Shown here one piece after another: positions 51,242 to 60,238 of a stretch of DNA of 64,000 bases (within the stretch, counting starts at the first letter, position 1; the number at the start of each line of letters is the position of its first letter). Source of the stretch: Marinobacter lutaoensis. GTDB lineage: Bacteria > Pseudomonadota > Gammaproteobacteria > Pseudomonadales > Oleiphilaceae. The translations under genes were made by a program, and so were the position numbers. Below the pieces are notes generated by a model. The model was not told the origin of the DNA and searched no databases. It saw only the letters and a program-made list of their open reading frames with translations. The stretch spans positions 62,001 through 126,000 of the forward strand of contig NZ_MSCW01000003.1 of assembly GCF_001981305.1 (NCBI RefSeq). Reading direction: 5' to 3'.

Positions 51242-52902
51242 TACGCCAGCTTCTTGTATTTCATGCGGCGGGGCTGCATGGCGGAGTCGCCCTTGCGCCG
51301 CTTGAGGTCTTCGTCGTACTCACTGAAGTTGCCCTCGAAATACACCACCTCGCCGTCGTCCTCGAACGCCAGGATGTGGGTGGCGACGCGGTCCAGGAAC
51401 CAACGGTCGTGAGAAATCACCAGCGCCGAGCCAGGGAAATTGAGCAAGGCCTCCTCCAGGGCGCGCAGGGTTTCCACGTCCAGATCGTTGGTGGGCTCGT
51501 CCAGCAGCAGAACGTTACCGCCCTGCTTGAGCAGCTTGGCCAGGTGCAGCCGATTGCGCTCGCCGCCGGAGAGGTCGCCGACGCGTTTCTGCTGATCGCT
51601 GCCCTTGAAGTTGAAACGACCGACATAGGCCCGTGACGGTGTCTCGTAGTTGCCGACCCGGATGATATCCAAGCCATCGGAGACTTCTTCCCAGACGGTC
51701 TTGTTCGGGTCCAGTTCGCGCATCTGGTCCACGTAGGCCAGGTCCACGGTTTCTCCCAGGGTGATGGTGCCACTGTCCGGCTGTTCCAGTCCGGTCAGCA
51801 TCCGGAACAGGGTGGACTTACCGGCACCGTTGCCGCCGATGATGCCGACGATGGCGCCCGGTGGCACCCGGAAGGAGACGTTTTCGTACAGCAGTCGGCC
51901 GTCGAAGGATTTGCGGACGTTCTCGACCTCGATGACCTTGTCGCCCAGGCGGGGGCCCGGTGGAATGTACAGCTCGTTGGTTTCGTTACGCTTCTGGAAT
52001 TCCTGCGAGCTCATCTCTTCGAACCGGGCCAGGCGGGCCTTGCTCTTGGCCTGGCGGCCCTTGGCGTTGGCGCGAACCCACTCCAGCTCCTGCTTGACCG
52101 CCTTCTGATGCGCGGCCTCCTGCTTGGCTTCCATCTCCAGGCGTTTTTCCTTGGCCTCCAGCCACTGGCTGTAGTTGCCTTCGAACGGAATGCCCTGGCC
52201 ACGGTCCAGCTCCAGAATCCAGCCGGCGACGTTATCCAGGAAATAGCGGTCGTGGGTGATGGCGACGACGGTGCCCGGGTAGTCGTGCAGGAACCGTTCC
52301 AGCCAAGCCACGGATTCGGCGTCCAGGTGGTTGGTTGGCTCGTCCAGCAGCAGCATGTCCGGACCAGACAACAGCAGGCGGCACAGGGCCACGCGGCGAC
52401 GCTCGCCGCCGGACAGGTGTTTCACCTTCTGGTCCCAGGGTGGCAGGCGTAGGGCGTCGGCGGCCACTTCCATCTTGCGCTCAATGTCGTGGCCATCGGT
52501 GGCCTGGATGAAGGCTTCCAGTTCACCCTGGCGTTTGGCCAGGGCGTCGAAGTCTGCGTCCGGTTCGGCATAGGCGGCGTAGACCTTGTCCAACTCGGCC
52601 AGTGCCTCGTGAACGCCGGCCACCGCCTCATCGACGATTTCCCGGACGGTTTTCTCATCATCCAGCTCCGGTTCCTGGGGCAGGTAGCCAACCTTGATGC
52701 CAGGCTGCGGGCGGGCTTCGCCGATGTAGTCCTGGTCCACACCCGCCATGATCCGGAGCAGGGTGGATTTACCGGCGCCGTTCAGACCCAGTACGCCGAT
52801 CTTGGCGCCCGGGAAGAAGCTCAGGGATATGTCCTTGAGGATCTCGCGCTTGGGCGGGACGACCTTGCCCACGCGGTTCATGGTATATACATACTGGGCC
52901 AT
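51241..52902 (-). CDS. ettA: Energy-dependent translational throttle protein EttA (ABC-F)
   Basis: A 553-residue ABC-F ATPase that binds the ribosomal E site and gates translation according to ATP level. First ABC domain: Walker A GLNGAGKST (39-47) and LSGGERRRVALCR. Second: GGNGAGKST and LSGGERNRLHLAK. Between them lies the basic linker (EWVRANAKGRQAKSKARL). The N-terminus MAQYVYTMNRVGKVVPPKREIL is characteristic of EttA, not of other ABC-F proteins. It is upstream of radA in a two-gene unit and divergent from glyA. Confidence 0.96.
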   Translation of the reverse strand: MAQYVYTMNRVGKVVPPKREILKDISLSFFPGAKIGVLGLNGAGKSTLLRIMAGVDQDYIGEARPQPGIKVGYLPQEPELDDEKTVREIVDEAVAGVHEALAELDKVYAAYAEPDADFDALAKRQGELEAFIQATDGHDIERKMEVAADALRLPPWDQKVKHLSGGERRRVALCRLLLSGPDMLLLDEPTNHLDAESVAWLERFLHDYPGTVVAITHDRYFLDNVAGWILELDRGQGIPFEGNYSQWLEAKEKRLEMEAKQEAAHQKAVKQELEWVRANAKGRQAKSKARLARFEEMSSQEFQKRNETNELYIPPGPRLGDKVIEVENVRKSFDGRLLYENVSFRVPPGAIVGIIGGNGAGKSTLFRMLTGLEQPDSGTITLGETVDLAYVDQMRELDPNKTVWEEVSDGLDIIRVGNYETPSRAYVGRFNFKGSDQQKRVGDLSGGERNRLHLAKLLKQGGNVLLLDEPTNDLDVETLRALEEALLNFPGSALVISHDRWFLDRVATHILAFEDDGEVVYFEGNFSEYDEDLKRRKGDSAMQPRRMKYKKLA

Positions 52903-53153
52903 GCTGGCTGTGTCCTCTGAAGTGTTCGGATCGGTGGCAAGACACCACGGATGGATGTGCCACGTAAGGTAGCGAAACCGGGAAACTATGGCAATTGAGG
53001 GGATGCCGAAGCGGTGAGGCCGACGGCGCCGGTTGGTGCCCCGAAGGGTGATTTTCCAACCGGTTTCAAGCTAGAATAACGGCCCAATTTTTCAGGGGTC
53101 TCCGGGGCGCCTGGCGTGTCCGGACCAGCCAAACAGACAGGGGCAGCACATCC

Positions 53154-54407
53154 ATGTTTAATCGTGAAATGAAAATCGCCGGTTTTGACGATGAGCTCTG
53201 GGGCGCGATGGAAGATGAGCGCAAACGTCAGGAGGCGCACATTGAGCTGATCGCGTCCGAGAACTACACCAGTCCGCGGGTCATGGAAGCCCAGGGCAGT
53301 GTGCTGACCAACAAGTACGCCGAGGGCTATCCGGGCAAACGCTACTACGGCGGCTGCGAGTTCGTCGACAAGGTCGAGACGCTGGCGATCGAGCGTGCCA
53401 AGCAGCTGTTCGGCGCCGCGTACGCCAACGTCCAGCCGCACTCCGGGTCCCAGGCCAACTCCGCCGTATTCATGGCGCTGCTCAAACCGGGCGACACCGT
53501 GCTGGGTATGAGCCTGGCCCATGGCGGGCACCTCACTCACGGCGCCAGCGTTAACTTCTCCGGCAAGATCTACCATGCGGTCCAGTATGGCCTGAACCCG
53601 GAGACCGGCCTGATTGATTACGATGAGGTTGAGCGCCTGGCCGAGGAGCACAAGCCGAAGATGATCATCGCCGGCTTCTCCGCCTATTCCCAGGAGCTGG
53701 ATTTCGCCCGTTTCCGGGCCATTGCCGACAAGGTGGGCGCCTACCTGTTCGTGGACATGGCCCACGTGGCTGGCTTGGTGGCCGCGGGAGTCTACCCGGA
53801 TCCGGTGCCCCATGCCCACGTGGTCGCCACCACCACCCATAAGACCCTGCGCGGTCCGCGCGGTGGTTTGATCCTGGCCTGTGACGACGAGGAGATTCAG
53901 AAGAAACTGAATTCCGCCGTGTTCCCCGGTGGCCAGGGCGGCCCCCTGATGCACGTGATCGCGGCCAAAGCCGTGTGCTTTAAGGAGGCCATGAGTGACG
54001 AGTTCAAGGCCTATCAGCGCCAAGTGGTCAAGAACGCGGCGGCGATGGCGGATGTGTTCATTGAGCGCGGCTACGATGTGGTGTCCGGCGGTACCAGGAA
54101 CCATCTGTTCCTGGTCAGCCTGATCAAGCAGGACATCACCGGCAAGGATGCGGATGCGGCGCTTGGGCGTGCCCATATCACCGTCAACAAGAACGCGGTG
54201 CCCAACGATCCGCGCTCGCCGTTCGTCACATCCGGCCTGCGCATCGGTACCCCGGCGGTGACCACCCGCGGTTTTGGCGAGGCCGAGTGCCGCGAGCTGG
54301 CGGGCTGGATGTGCGACATCCTCGATAACCTGGAAGATGAGAGCGTGATCGAGCGCGTGCGTGGGCAGGTCGAAGCCCTGTGTGCCCGTTTCCCGGTCTA
54401 CGGTTAA
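53154..54407 (+). CDS. glyA: Serine hydroxymethyltransferase
   Basis: A 417-residue PLP enzyme interconverting serine and glycine while loading one-carbon units on tetrahydrofolate. The PLP lysine is K230 in [34 protein letters not shown]-type N-terminal and [11 protein letters not shown] blocks are standard. The upstream 251-bp gap from ettA contains TAGAAT at 53072-53077, a possible -10, without a good -35. No glycine riboswitch is present. It heads the run nrdR-ribD-ribB-ribH-nusB-thiL-pgpA. Confidence 0.97.
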   Translation: MFNREMKIAGFDDELWGAMEDERKRQEAHIELIASENYTSPRVMEAQGSVLTNKYAEGYPGKRYYGGCEFVDKVETLAIERAKQLFGAAYANVQPHSGSQANSAVFMALLKPGDTVLGMSLAHGGHLTHGASVNFSGKIYHAVQYGLNPETGLIDYDEVERLAEEHKPKMIIAGFSAYSQELDFARFRAIADKVGAYLFVDMAHVAGLVAAGVYPDPVPHAHVVATTTHKTLRGPRGGLILACDDEEIQKKLNSAVFPGGQGGPLMHVIAAKAVCFKEAMSDEFKAYQRQVVKNAAAMADVFIERGYDVVSGGTRNHLFLVSLIKQDITGKDADAALGRAHITVNKNAVPNDPRSPFVTSGLRIGTPAVTTRGFGEAECRELAGWMCDILDNLEDESVIERVRGQVEALCARFPVYG

Positions 54408-54425
54408 TCTTCTGGCAAGACCCCA

Positions 54426-54450
54426 GCCGGGCCACACCCCGTGGCCCGGC
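54426..54450 (+). terminator. Perfect GC hairpin between glyA and nrdR
   Basis: A 10-bp stem (GCCGGGCCAC with GTGGCCCGGC, 5-base loop) 19 bases after the glyA stop. No T-run follows. It may end or attenuate the glyA transcript or protect its 3' end. Confidence 0.5.
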
Positions 54451-54472
54451 GACGCTCCGGAGCCCCTGAACC

Positions 54473-54997
54473 ATGCATTGTCCTTTCTGTGGTGAAGCCG
54501 ATACCAAGGTGATTGACTCCCGGCTGGTGGCCGAGGGGGATCAGGTGCGTCGCCGCAGGGAGTGTCTGTCCTGCCACGAGCGGTTCACCACGTTTGAGAC
54601 GGCCGAGCTGGTGATGCCCCGGGTGGTCAAGCAGGACGGTTCCCGGCAGCCGTTTGATGAGGACAAGTTGCGGGCCGGTATCATGAAGGCTCTGGAGAAA
54701 CGCCCGGTCAGCATTGAGGCGATCGATGCCGCCATCAACCGGATCAAGTTCCGGCTGCGGGCCACCGGCGAGCGGGAAGTCAAGTCGATGCAGCTGGGTG
54801 AAGAGGTGATGACGGAGCTTCGGCAGCTGGATAAGGTGGCCTATGTCCGGTTCGCTTCGGTCTACCGGAGCTTTCAGGACATCAATGAGTTCAAGGAGGA
54901 AATCGAGCGCCTGTCCGCCAATAATCACGGCGAGCCGGCCGCGGTGGATGTCGCCAAGGCCCTGGCGGAAAATCACGCCAAGCAAGGGAAGTCATGA
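54473..54997 (+). CDS. nrdR: Transcriptional repressor NrdR
   Basis: A 174-residue repressor of ribonucleotide reductase genes. The zinc ribbon uses C3, C6, C31 and C34 ([16 protein letters not shown]). The ATP-cone domain covers about 49-139, sensing ATP/dATP. The C-terminus is longer and more polar than in some orthologues ([27 protein letters not shown]). Its stop overlaps ribD (ATGA). Linkage to riboflavin genes is widespread in gammaproteobacteria. Confidence 0.96.
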   Translation: MHCPFCGEADTKVIDSRLVAEGDQVRRRRECLSCHERFTTFETAELVMPRVVKQDGSRQPFDEDKLRAGIMKALEKRPVSIEAIDAAINRIKFRLRATGEREVKSMQLGEEVMTELRQLDKVAYVRFASVYRSFQDINEFKEEIERLSANNHGEPAAVDVAKALAENHAKQGKS

Positions 54998-56109
54998 GTT
55001 CTGTCCGTGACCGGGCGATGATGGCCCGGGCGATCCAGCTGGCATGGCGAGGGCGTTACTCCACGCACCCGAATCCCCGGGTGGGATGCGTCATTGCCCA
55101 GGGCGACCGGATCGTGGGCGAAGGCTGGCACGAGCGGGCCGGCGAGGCGCACGCCGAGGTTCGGGCACTGAGTCAGGCCGGAGCCGAGGCCCGGGGCGCC
55201 ACCGCCTACGTTACCCTGGAACCCTGCAGTCATTTCGGTCGCACGCCGCCCTGTGCCCGGGCCTTGATCGACTCGGGGGTTGCCCGTGTCTTTGCTGCGA
55301 TCACCGATCCCAATCCGGCGGTGTCCGGTCGTGGCTTGGCCATGCTCCGGAGCGCCGGCATCAAGGTGCACGAAGGGCTGTTGGCGGAGCAGGCCCGGCG
55401 CCTGAATCCCGGCTTTTTGAAACGGATGACCACCGGGCGTCCCTGGGTTCGTCTCAAGATGGCTGCCAGCTTGGATGGCCGTACCGCCATGGCCTCCGGG
55501 GAAAGCCAGTGGATCACCGGCCCTGAGGCCCGTCAGGATGTCCAGCGCTTGCGTGCCATGAGTGACGCCATCCTCACCGGAGTGGGTACCGTCCTGGCCG
55601 ATGACCCGGCGCTGACGGTGCGGCGGGATCAGTTGGGGGACATTGGCGCGGCAACGGAACCCTCGCGTCAGCCCCTGAAAGTCATCGCCGACCGGGACGC
55701 GCGAACGCCGGTTACCTCGAAAGTCCTGCGTGGCGGCAATGTCCACCTGTACTGCGCCGCCGCCTCGGTGGCATCGGCCCGGGCGCAGGATCTGGCGGCC
55801 CTGGGCGTTGGTCTGACCGGCATCGCCTGGACACCCCAGGGGGTGGATCTGGGGGAACTGCTGGATTCTCTGGGCGAGCAGGGTGTGAACGAACTGCTGG
55901 TGGAAGCCGGGCCGACGCTGGCGGGCGCGTTCATCCGGGACGAGCTGGTGGATGAACTGTGGCTGTATCAGGCGCCCGTGTTTCTCGGCAGCACCGGCCG
56001 GCCGACGGCTCATCTGCCGCTGGAGCGGATGGCGGAAAAAGTGCAGTGGCAGGTCCTGGATCGACGTCAGGTGGGCGAGGATCAACGTTTGATTCTCACC
56101 CGTCGCTAA
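54994..56109 (+). CDS. ribD: Bifunctional riboflavin deaminase/reductase RibD
   Basis: A 371-residue two-domain enzyme. The N-terminal deaminase has zinc ligands H53 (HAE motif), C78 and C87 in [13 protein letters not shown]. The C-terminal reductase (from about 147, [28 protein letters not shown]) reduces the ribosyl group with NADPH. It overlaps nrdR and is separated from ribB by only 58 bp, a gap where many relatives carry riboflavin synthase. Confidence 0.96.
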   Translation: MSSVRDRAMMARAIQLAWRGRYSTHPNPRVGCVIAQGDRIVGEGWHERAGEAHAEVRALSQAGAEARGATAYVTLEPCSHFGRTPPCARALIDSGVARVFAAITDPNPAVSGRGLAMLRSAGIKVHEGLLAEQARRLNPGFLKRMTTGRPWVRLKMAASLDGRTAMASGESQWITGPEARQDVQRLRAMSDAILTGVGTVLADDPALTVRRDQLGDIGAATEPSRQPLKVIADRDARTPVTSKVLRGGNVHLYCAAASVASARAQDLAALGVGLTGIAWTPQGVDLGELLDSLGEQGVNELLVEAGPTLAGAFIRDELVDELWLYQAPVFLGSTGRPTAHLPLERMAEKVQWQVLDRRQVGEDQRLILTRR

Positions 56110-56125
56110 TTCATCAAAGCAAGCT

Positions 56126-56148
56126 CCGGAGTGGCATTGCCACCCGGG
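56126..56148 (+). promoter_or_regulatory. Hairpin in the ribD-ribB gap
   Basis: CCGG-A-GTGGC and GCCAC-C-CGG can pair around an ATT loop. It is the only structure in the 58-bp gap; no FMN riboswitch motif is present. Confidence 0.35.
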
Positions 56149-56167
56149 CGCGAGGGTGCAACACGGT

Positions 56168-57283
56168 ATGGCACTGAACAGTATTGAAGAGATCATCGAA
56201 GATATCCGCCAGGGTAGGATGGTCATCCTGATGGATGACGAGGACCGCGAGAACGAGGGAGACCTGGTCATGGCGGCCGAACACTGTACGCCGGAGGCCA
56301 TCAATTTCATGGCCAAGTTCGGGCGTGGCCTGATCTGTATGCCCATGACCCGCGAGCGCTGCGAGCAACTGGGGCTGCCTCTGATGGTGCAGCAGAACGC
56401 CTCCGGTTTTGGCACCAAGTTCACCCTGTCGATCGAGGCGCGTGAAGGCGTGACGACCGGCATTTCCGCCGCCGACCGGGCCCGTACCGTGCAGGCCGCG
56501 GTGGCCAAGGACGCCAAGCCGTCCGATCTGGTCCAGCCGGGCCATATTTTCCCGCTCATGGCGGATCCGGGCGGCGTGCTCAGCCGAGCCGGCCACACCG
56601 AGGCTGCCTGTGATCTCGCGGCGCTGGCCGGATGCGAGCCGGCGGGGGTCATCTGCGAGGTGATGAACGACGATGGCTCGATGGCGCGCCGGGAAGACCT
56701 GGAGCGGTTCGCGGAGCAGCATGGCCTGAAGATCGGGACCATCGCCGACCTGATCCACTACCGGACCACCAACGAGCGGACCATCGAGCTGTTGGATGAG
56801 AACGAGCTCGACACTGAATATGGCGTATTCTCGCTCCGCACCTATCGGGATACGATTCAGGGCGGCACTCATCTGGCGATGGTGAAAGGCGATATTTCCG
56901 GAGACGAGCCGGTGTTTGTCCGGGTGCACATCACCGACACCCTGCGTGATCTGCTGGGTGCGCGTCGCAAGGATTCCCCCAGCTGGCCGCTGCACCACGC
57001 ACTCGCGAAGGTTGCAGCGGAGGGCAAGGGCGTTGTGGTCCTGCTCAACAGCGCCGAGGACAGCCACAACCTGGAAGACCGGATCCATGAGTTCTTCGAC
57101 CGGGGCACCAAGCCTGCGGCGAAGGGCAGTGCCGGTGTGTATTTCACGGTGGGTACCGGCTCCCAGATTCTGCGTGACCTGGGGGTCCGCAAGATGCGTT
57201 TGCTGAGCCCGCCCGTCAAGTTTTCAGCCATTTCCGGATTCGACCTGGAAGTGGTGGAGTACGTACCCTTTTCCCCTGAATGA
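56168..57283 (+). CDS. ribB: 3,4-dihydroxy-2-butanone-4-phosphate synthase with degenerate GTP cyclohydrolase II domain
   Basis: A 371-residue RibBA-type protein. The N-terminal DHBP synthase (about 1-200) is intact: [52 protein letters not shown] and [21 protein letters not shown]. The C-terminal GTP cyclohydrolase II-like domain has lost the three zinc cysteines: where E. coli RibA has ECLTGD and RCDCG, this protein reads TDTLRD and RKDSP. So only the RibB reaction is expected; such RibBX proteins are known in pseudomonads, with RibA encoded elsewhere. The ATG at 56168 is preceded by GAGGGT. Confidence 0.93.
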   Translation: MALNSIEEIIEDIRQGRMVILMDDEDRENEGDLVMAAEHCTPEAINFMAKFGRGLICMPMTRERCEQLGLPLMVQQNASGFGTKFTLSIEAREGVTTGISAADRARTVQAAVAKDAKPSDLVQPGHIFPLMADPGGVLSRAGHTEAACDLAALAGCEPAGVICEVMNDDGSMARREDLERFAEQHGLKIGTIADLIHYRTTNERTIELLDENELDTEYGVFSLRTYRDTIQGGTHLAMVKGDISGDEPVFVRVHITDTLRDLLGARRKDSPSWPLHHALAKVAAEGKGVVVLLNSAEDSHNLEDRIHEFFDRGTKPAAKGSAGVYFTVGTGSQILRDLGVRKMRLLSPPVKFSAISGFDLEVVEYVPFSPE

Positions 57284-57329
57284 ACAACCCGGTTGCCGGT
57301 GTTCCCGGACAGCCCGTGAAGGAGCCAGC

Positions 57330-57806
57330 ATGGCAAATATCAAAGTGATTGAAGGTGATTTTACCCAGTGCAGTGGCCGTTACGCTCTGGTGGTGGGCCG
57401 CTTCAACGGCTTCGTGGTGGAACGTTTGGTTGAGGGCGCGGTGGACACCCTGCGCCGTCACGGCATCTCCGAGGACGATATTGTGATCGTCCGGGTGCCG
57501 GGAGCCTATGAGATGCCGCTGGCGGTCAAGCGCGTTGCCGAGACCGGGGACTATGACGCGATCATTGCCCTGGGGGCGGTGATCCGTGGCGGTACCCCAC
57601 ATTTCGAATACGTCGCGGGCGAGGCCTCCAGCGGCCTGGGCGCAGTGAGCCTGGACACCAACGTGCCGGTCACCTTTGGCGTGCTGACGGTGGACTCGAT
57701 CGAGCAGGCGATCGAACGTTCCGGTACTAAGGCCGGCAATAAGGGCGCGGAAGCCGCCCTCACTGCATTGGAAATGGTCAGCCTGTTCAAGACACTGGGT
57801 GAGTGA
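57330..57806 (+). CDS. ribH: 6,7-dimethyl-8-ribityllumazine synthase
   Basis: A 158-residue lumazine synthase joining the RibD pyrimidine and RibB butanone phosphate. Family blocks: [56 protein letters not shown] and [29 protein letters not shown] is 6 bases before the ATG. Its stop overlaps nusB (TGATG). Confidence 0.97.
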   Translation: MANIKVIEGDFTQCSGRYALVVGRFNGFVVERLVEGAVDTLRRHGISEDDIVIVRVPGAYEMPLAVKRVAETGDYDAIIALGAVIRGGTPHFEYVAGEASSGLGAVSLDTNVPVTFGVLTVDSIEQAIERSGTKAGNKGAEAALTALEMVSLFKTLGE

Positions 57807-58282
57807 TGAGTACGACCGACGATACCAGTCCCAAGCCTGCCTCTTCCGGACAGCCCAAGGCAGGCGATCGGCGCCGTGCCCGCGTGCTGGCGATGCAGGG
57901 GCTATACCAGCGCCATTTCAGCAAGAGCGCCATCTCAGACATCGAAGCCGAGTTCATGGTCGACAACGACATGAGCAAGGTGGACCTGCTGTACTTCCGT
58001 GACCTGCTCCGGGGAGTGCACCGGGAGCAGGGCGAGCTGGATGCCTTGCTGGGGCCGGTCCTCGACCGGCCGATCGAGGAAGTCGATCCGATTGAATTGG
58101 CCATCGTTCGGTTGGGGGCCTACGAACTGAAGCACCGCCTGGATGTGCCCTACCGGGTTGTAATCAATGAGGGCATCGAGCTGGCCAAGCGCTTTGGCGG
58201 CACCGATGGCCACAAGTTCGTCAACAGTGTCCTGGACAAATTGAGCCGCCGCCTTCGTCTGGCCGAGACTCGTCCCCGCTGA
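57806..58282 (+). CDS. nusB: Transcription antitermination factor NusB
   Basis: A 158-residue all-helical RNA-binding factor for rRNA antitermination with NusE. The N-terminal arginine-rich segment RRRARVLAMQGLYQRHFS and the C-terminal YRVVINEGIELAKRFGGTDGHKFVNSVLDKLS are diagnostic. The chosen ATG overlaps the ribH stop; a polar 20-residue extension precedes the core. The ribH-nusB-thiL order is conserved widely. Confidence 0.96.
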   Translation: MSTTDDTSPKPASSGQPKAGDRRRARVLAMQGLYQRHFSKSAISDIEAEFMVDNDMSKVDLLYFRDLLRGVHREQGELDALLGPVLDRPIEEVDPIELAIVRLGAYELKHRLDVPYRVVINEGIELAKRFGGTDGHKFVNSVLDKLSRRLRLAETRPR

Positions 58283-58285
58283 GCC

Positions 58286-59242
58286 ATGGGCGAGTTTGAC
58301 CTGATCCGCCGGTACTTCGATCCGGTGGCCCGAGAACAGGGCCACCCGGATCTGCGACTGGCCCTGGGGGATGACTGCGCCATCCTGCGGGTGCCGCCGG
58401 GACGGGATCTGGTATTTTCCATGGACACCCTGGTCGAGGGTGTCCACTTCCCCCGTGCCTATCCCGCTGAACGCCTCGCCTGGCGTGCCCTGGCGGCGGC
58501 CGCCAGTGATCTGGCGGCCATGGGCGCCGATCCGGTCTGTTTCACCCTGGCACTGACAATCCCCCGGTCCGAAGAGCGCTGGTTGGCGGCGTTTGCCCAG
58601 GGCCTGTCCGAGGCGGCCCGGTCGTTTGGGCTGGCGCTGGCGGGCGGTGATACCACGCGGGGGCCCCTGACGGTGACCCTGCAGGTGCAGGGTACCGTTC
58701 CCCAGGACCAGGCGCTCAGGCGCGACGGCGCGGCCGTTGGCGACCTGATTGTGGTGTCCGGAACCCTGGGCGATGCGGCGGCGGCCTTGGCCTATCTCGA
58801 CGAACGCTCGCCGTCGGAGGATGCGCGGGCGCTGCTGGCCCGGTACCACCGTCCCGTGCCCCGGTTGGCGCTTGGGCAGGCCCTGCGCGGTATCGCGTCG
58901 GCCGCCATCGATGTGTCCGACGGTCTGGGGGCGGACCTCCAGCATCTGCTGTCACGTTCAGGTGTTGGCGCCTGCCTTGACCTGTCCCAACTGCCGTTGT
59001 CGCCGGCGCTGCGACGCTGCCGGGGTCCCGAGGCCTCGCATCTGGCCTGGTGCGGTGGCGATGATTACGAGTTGTGCGTGACCCTTCCAGAAACCGGCTG
59101 GCACCGGTTGGCGCCGGCCGTCCGGGCGCAGTTGACGCCGATCGGGCGGGTCGAGTCCAAACCGGGGCTTCGGTTTCAGGAGGGCACTCCGGAGCCGGAT
59201 GGCTCGGCGGGGTTTGATCACTTCAGGAGTGAGGACGGATGA
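58286..59242 (+). CDS. thiL: Thiamine-monophosphate kinase
   Basis: A 318-residue PurM-fold kinase making thiamine pyrophosphate from thiamine monophosphate. Motifs: LALGDDCAIL, FSMDTLVEGVHFP, the magnesium aspartate in ASDLAAMGADP, GGDTTRGPL and DVSDGLGADL. It begins 3 bases after the nusB stop and its own stop overlaps pgpA (ATGA). Its product TPP is the ligand of the thiC riboswitch at 6.4 kb. Confidence 0.95.
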   Translation: MGEFDLIRRYFDPVAREQGHPDLRLALGDDCAILRVPPGRDLVFSMDTLVEGVHFPRAYPAERLAWRALAAAASDLAAMGADPVCFTLALTIPRSEERWLAAFAQGLSEAARSFGLALAGGDTTRGPLTVTLQVQGTVPQDQALRRDGAAVGDLIVVSGTLGDAAAALAYLDERSPSEDARALLARYHRPVPRLALGQALRGIASAAIDVSDGLGADLQHLLSRSGVGACLDLSQLPLSPALRRCRGPEASHLAWCGGDDYELCVTLPETGWHRLAPAVRAQLTPIGRVESKPGLRFQEGTPEPDGSAGFDHFRSEDG

Positions 59243-59766
59243 GTCACGAGGATGACTTTCAGGAACCGGAGCTGCCACAGGCGCTGTTGCCGCCTGGCTT
59301 CCTGAAGGATCCGGTTCACCTGCTTGCCTTCGGACTGGGTAGCGGTGCCATGGCTCGTGCGCCGGGAACCTGGGGCAGCCTGGCGGCGATTCCGGTCTGG
59401 TACCTGTTTGCGTGGGTGCCTGGCCCGGTGTATTGGGGGGGGGTGCTGGTGGCCTTCCTGGTGGGGATATGGCTGTGTGGCCGGACCGCCAGCGATCTGA
59501 AGGTGCATGACCACTCGGGCATCGTGTGGGACGAGTTCGTTGGCATGTGGGTGGCGCTGGGCCTGTTCCCGGACACGATATACGGGGTTCTGGTGGCCTT
59601 CGCGCTGTTCCGCCTGTTCGATATCGTCAAGCCCTGGCCGATCGGGTGGCTGGACCGGCGTTTGCCCGGAGGCCTGGGCATCATGGTGGACGACGTGCTG
59701 GCGGGCGTCATGGCCTTGGTGTGCCTGCTGGCGATCGACCGCTGGTTGATGCCGGTGGTGCTCTAG
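59239..59766 (+). CDS. pgpA: Phosphatidylglycerophosphatase A
   Basis: A 175-residue inner membrane phosphatase that forms phosphatidylglycerol. It has several hydrophobic segments (about 46-62, 65-83, 96-118, 150-172) and the conserved GSGAMARAPGTWGSLAAIP, HDHSGIVWDEFVGMWVAL and FRLFDIVKPWPI blocks. Start overlaps thiL. It is the last gene of the run that begins near nrdR and converges with the DUF6316 gene. Confidence 0.94.
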   Translation: MSHEDDFQEPELPQALLPPGFLKDPVHLLAFGLGSGAMARAPGTWGSLAAIPVWYLFAWVPGPVYWGGVLVAFLVGIWLCGRTASDLKVHDHSGIVWDEFVGMWVALGLFPDTIYGVLVAFALFRLFDIVKPWPIGWLDRRLPGGLGIMVDDVLAGVMALVCLLAIDRWLMPVVL

Positions 59767-59771
59767 GCGGC

Positions 59772-59984
59772 TCAATGCAGCTGGGGTTCCTCGGGTTGCT
59801 CGGGCAGCATGCGGACCACGTGCAGAAAGCGTTTCAGGCCGATTTCCGCTCGCTCCCGCGAGGCAAAGGGGCCGCTGTCGAAGCCCTCACGGGTGGTGAA
59901 ATACCACTTGCCGCCCACACAGAAAAATCGGCTGCTGCGAAAAGGTACGGGGCCTTCTTCTCCAGCGCGTCGCTGAGTGTCCAT
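59772..59984 (-). CDS. DUF6316 family small protein
   Basis: A 70-residue cytoplasmic protein (MDTQRRAGEEG...) with the compact pattern VPFRSSRFFCVGGKWYFTTREG and GPFASRERAEIGLKRFLHVV. I recall this pattern as DUF6316, present in pseudomonads and Marinobacter; function unknown. No membrane helix or signal is visible. AGGAG sits 5 bases before the ATG. It ends 5 bases from the convergent pgpA stop. Confidence 0.85.
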   Translation of the reverse strand: MDTQRRAGEEGPVPFRSSRFFCVGGKWYFTTREGFDSGPFASRERAEIGLKRFLHVVRMLPEQPEEPQLH

Positions 59985-60033
59985 GGTGTCTCCTGAGCCC
60001 ACTTATGATTTTTTGCTTTTCGGGCAGCGCGTT

Positions 60034-60066
60034 GATTAAGCCGATTGTTTAAAATTAATCCAATCG
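60034..60066 (-). promoter_or_regulatory. AT-rich control region of the DUF6316 gene with interleaved dyads
   Basis: GATTAA (60034-60039) pairs with TTAATC (60055-60060), and CGATTG (60042-60047) pairs with CAATCG (60061-60066), so two dyads interleave. On the reverse strand TTGAAT and TAATTT, 16 bases apart just upstream, form a possible promoter. The 254-bp gap 59985-60238 holds no other gene that I can support. Confidence 0.4.
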
Positions 60067-60111
60067 TGGGCGAATTCAACATTTTTTTACATTTTTCCAG
60101 CCGAATGCCGC

Positions 60112-60154
60112 AAAAAAGGGCGGGCCGGAGGCGCCGACGCGGTTACGGCCCGCC
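60112..60154 (-). terminator. Reverse-strand terminator-like hairpin upstream of the DUF2057 gene
   Basis: A 9-bp stem (GGCGGGCCG with CGGCCCGCC, 18-base structured loop) is followed on the reverse strand by CTTTTTTG. The only gene on that strand in reach is the wax ester synthase, ending 668 bp upstream, so its transcript might run antisense through the lipoprotein gene to this point. Confidence 0.55.
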
Positions 60155-60238
60155 TTGCGCCCAGGAAGCACGCCGGTCAGAATGCCTCGGTTGAACGCGA
60201 ATCCGAAAACCTTCCTAACTTTTCGACGAGGAGTTTAC

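Noticed and set aside
52903-53153. Possible glycine riboswitch or sRNA upstream of glyA
   Set aside because: No glycine aptamer pattern; only a weak -10-like element.
56110-56167. Possible FMN riboswitch before ribB
   Set aside because: The conserved FMN aptamer blocks are absent and the gap is only 58 bp.
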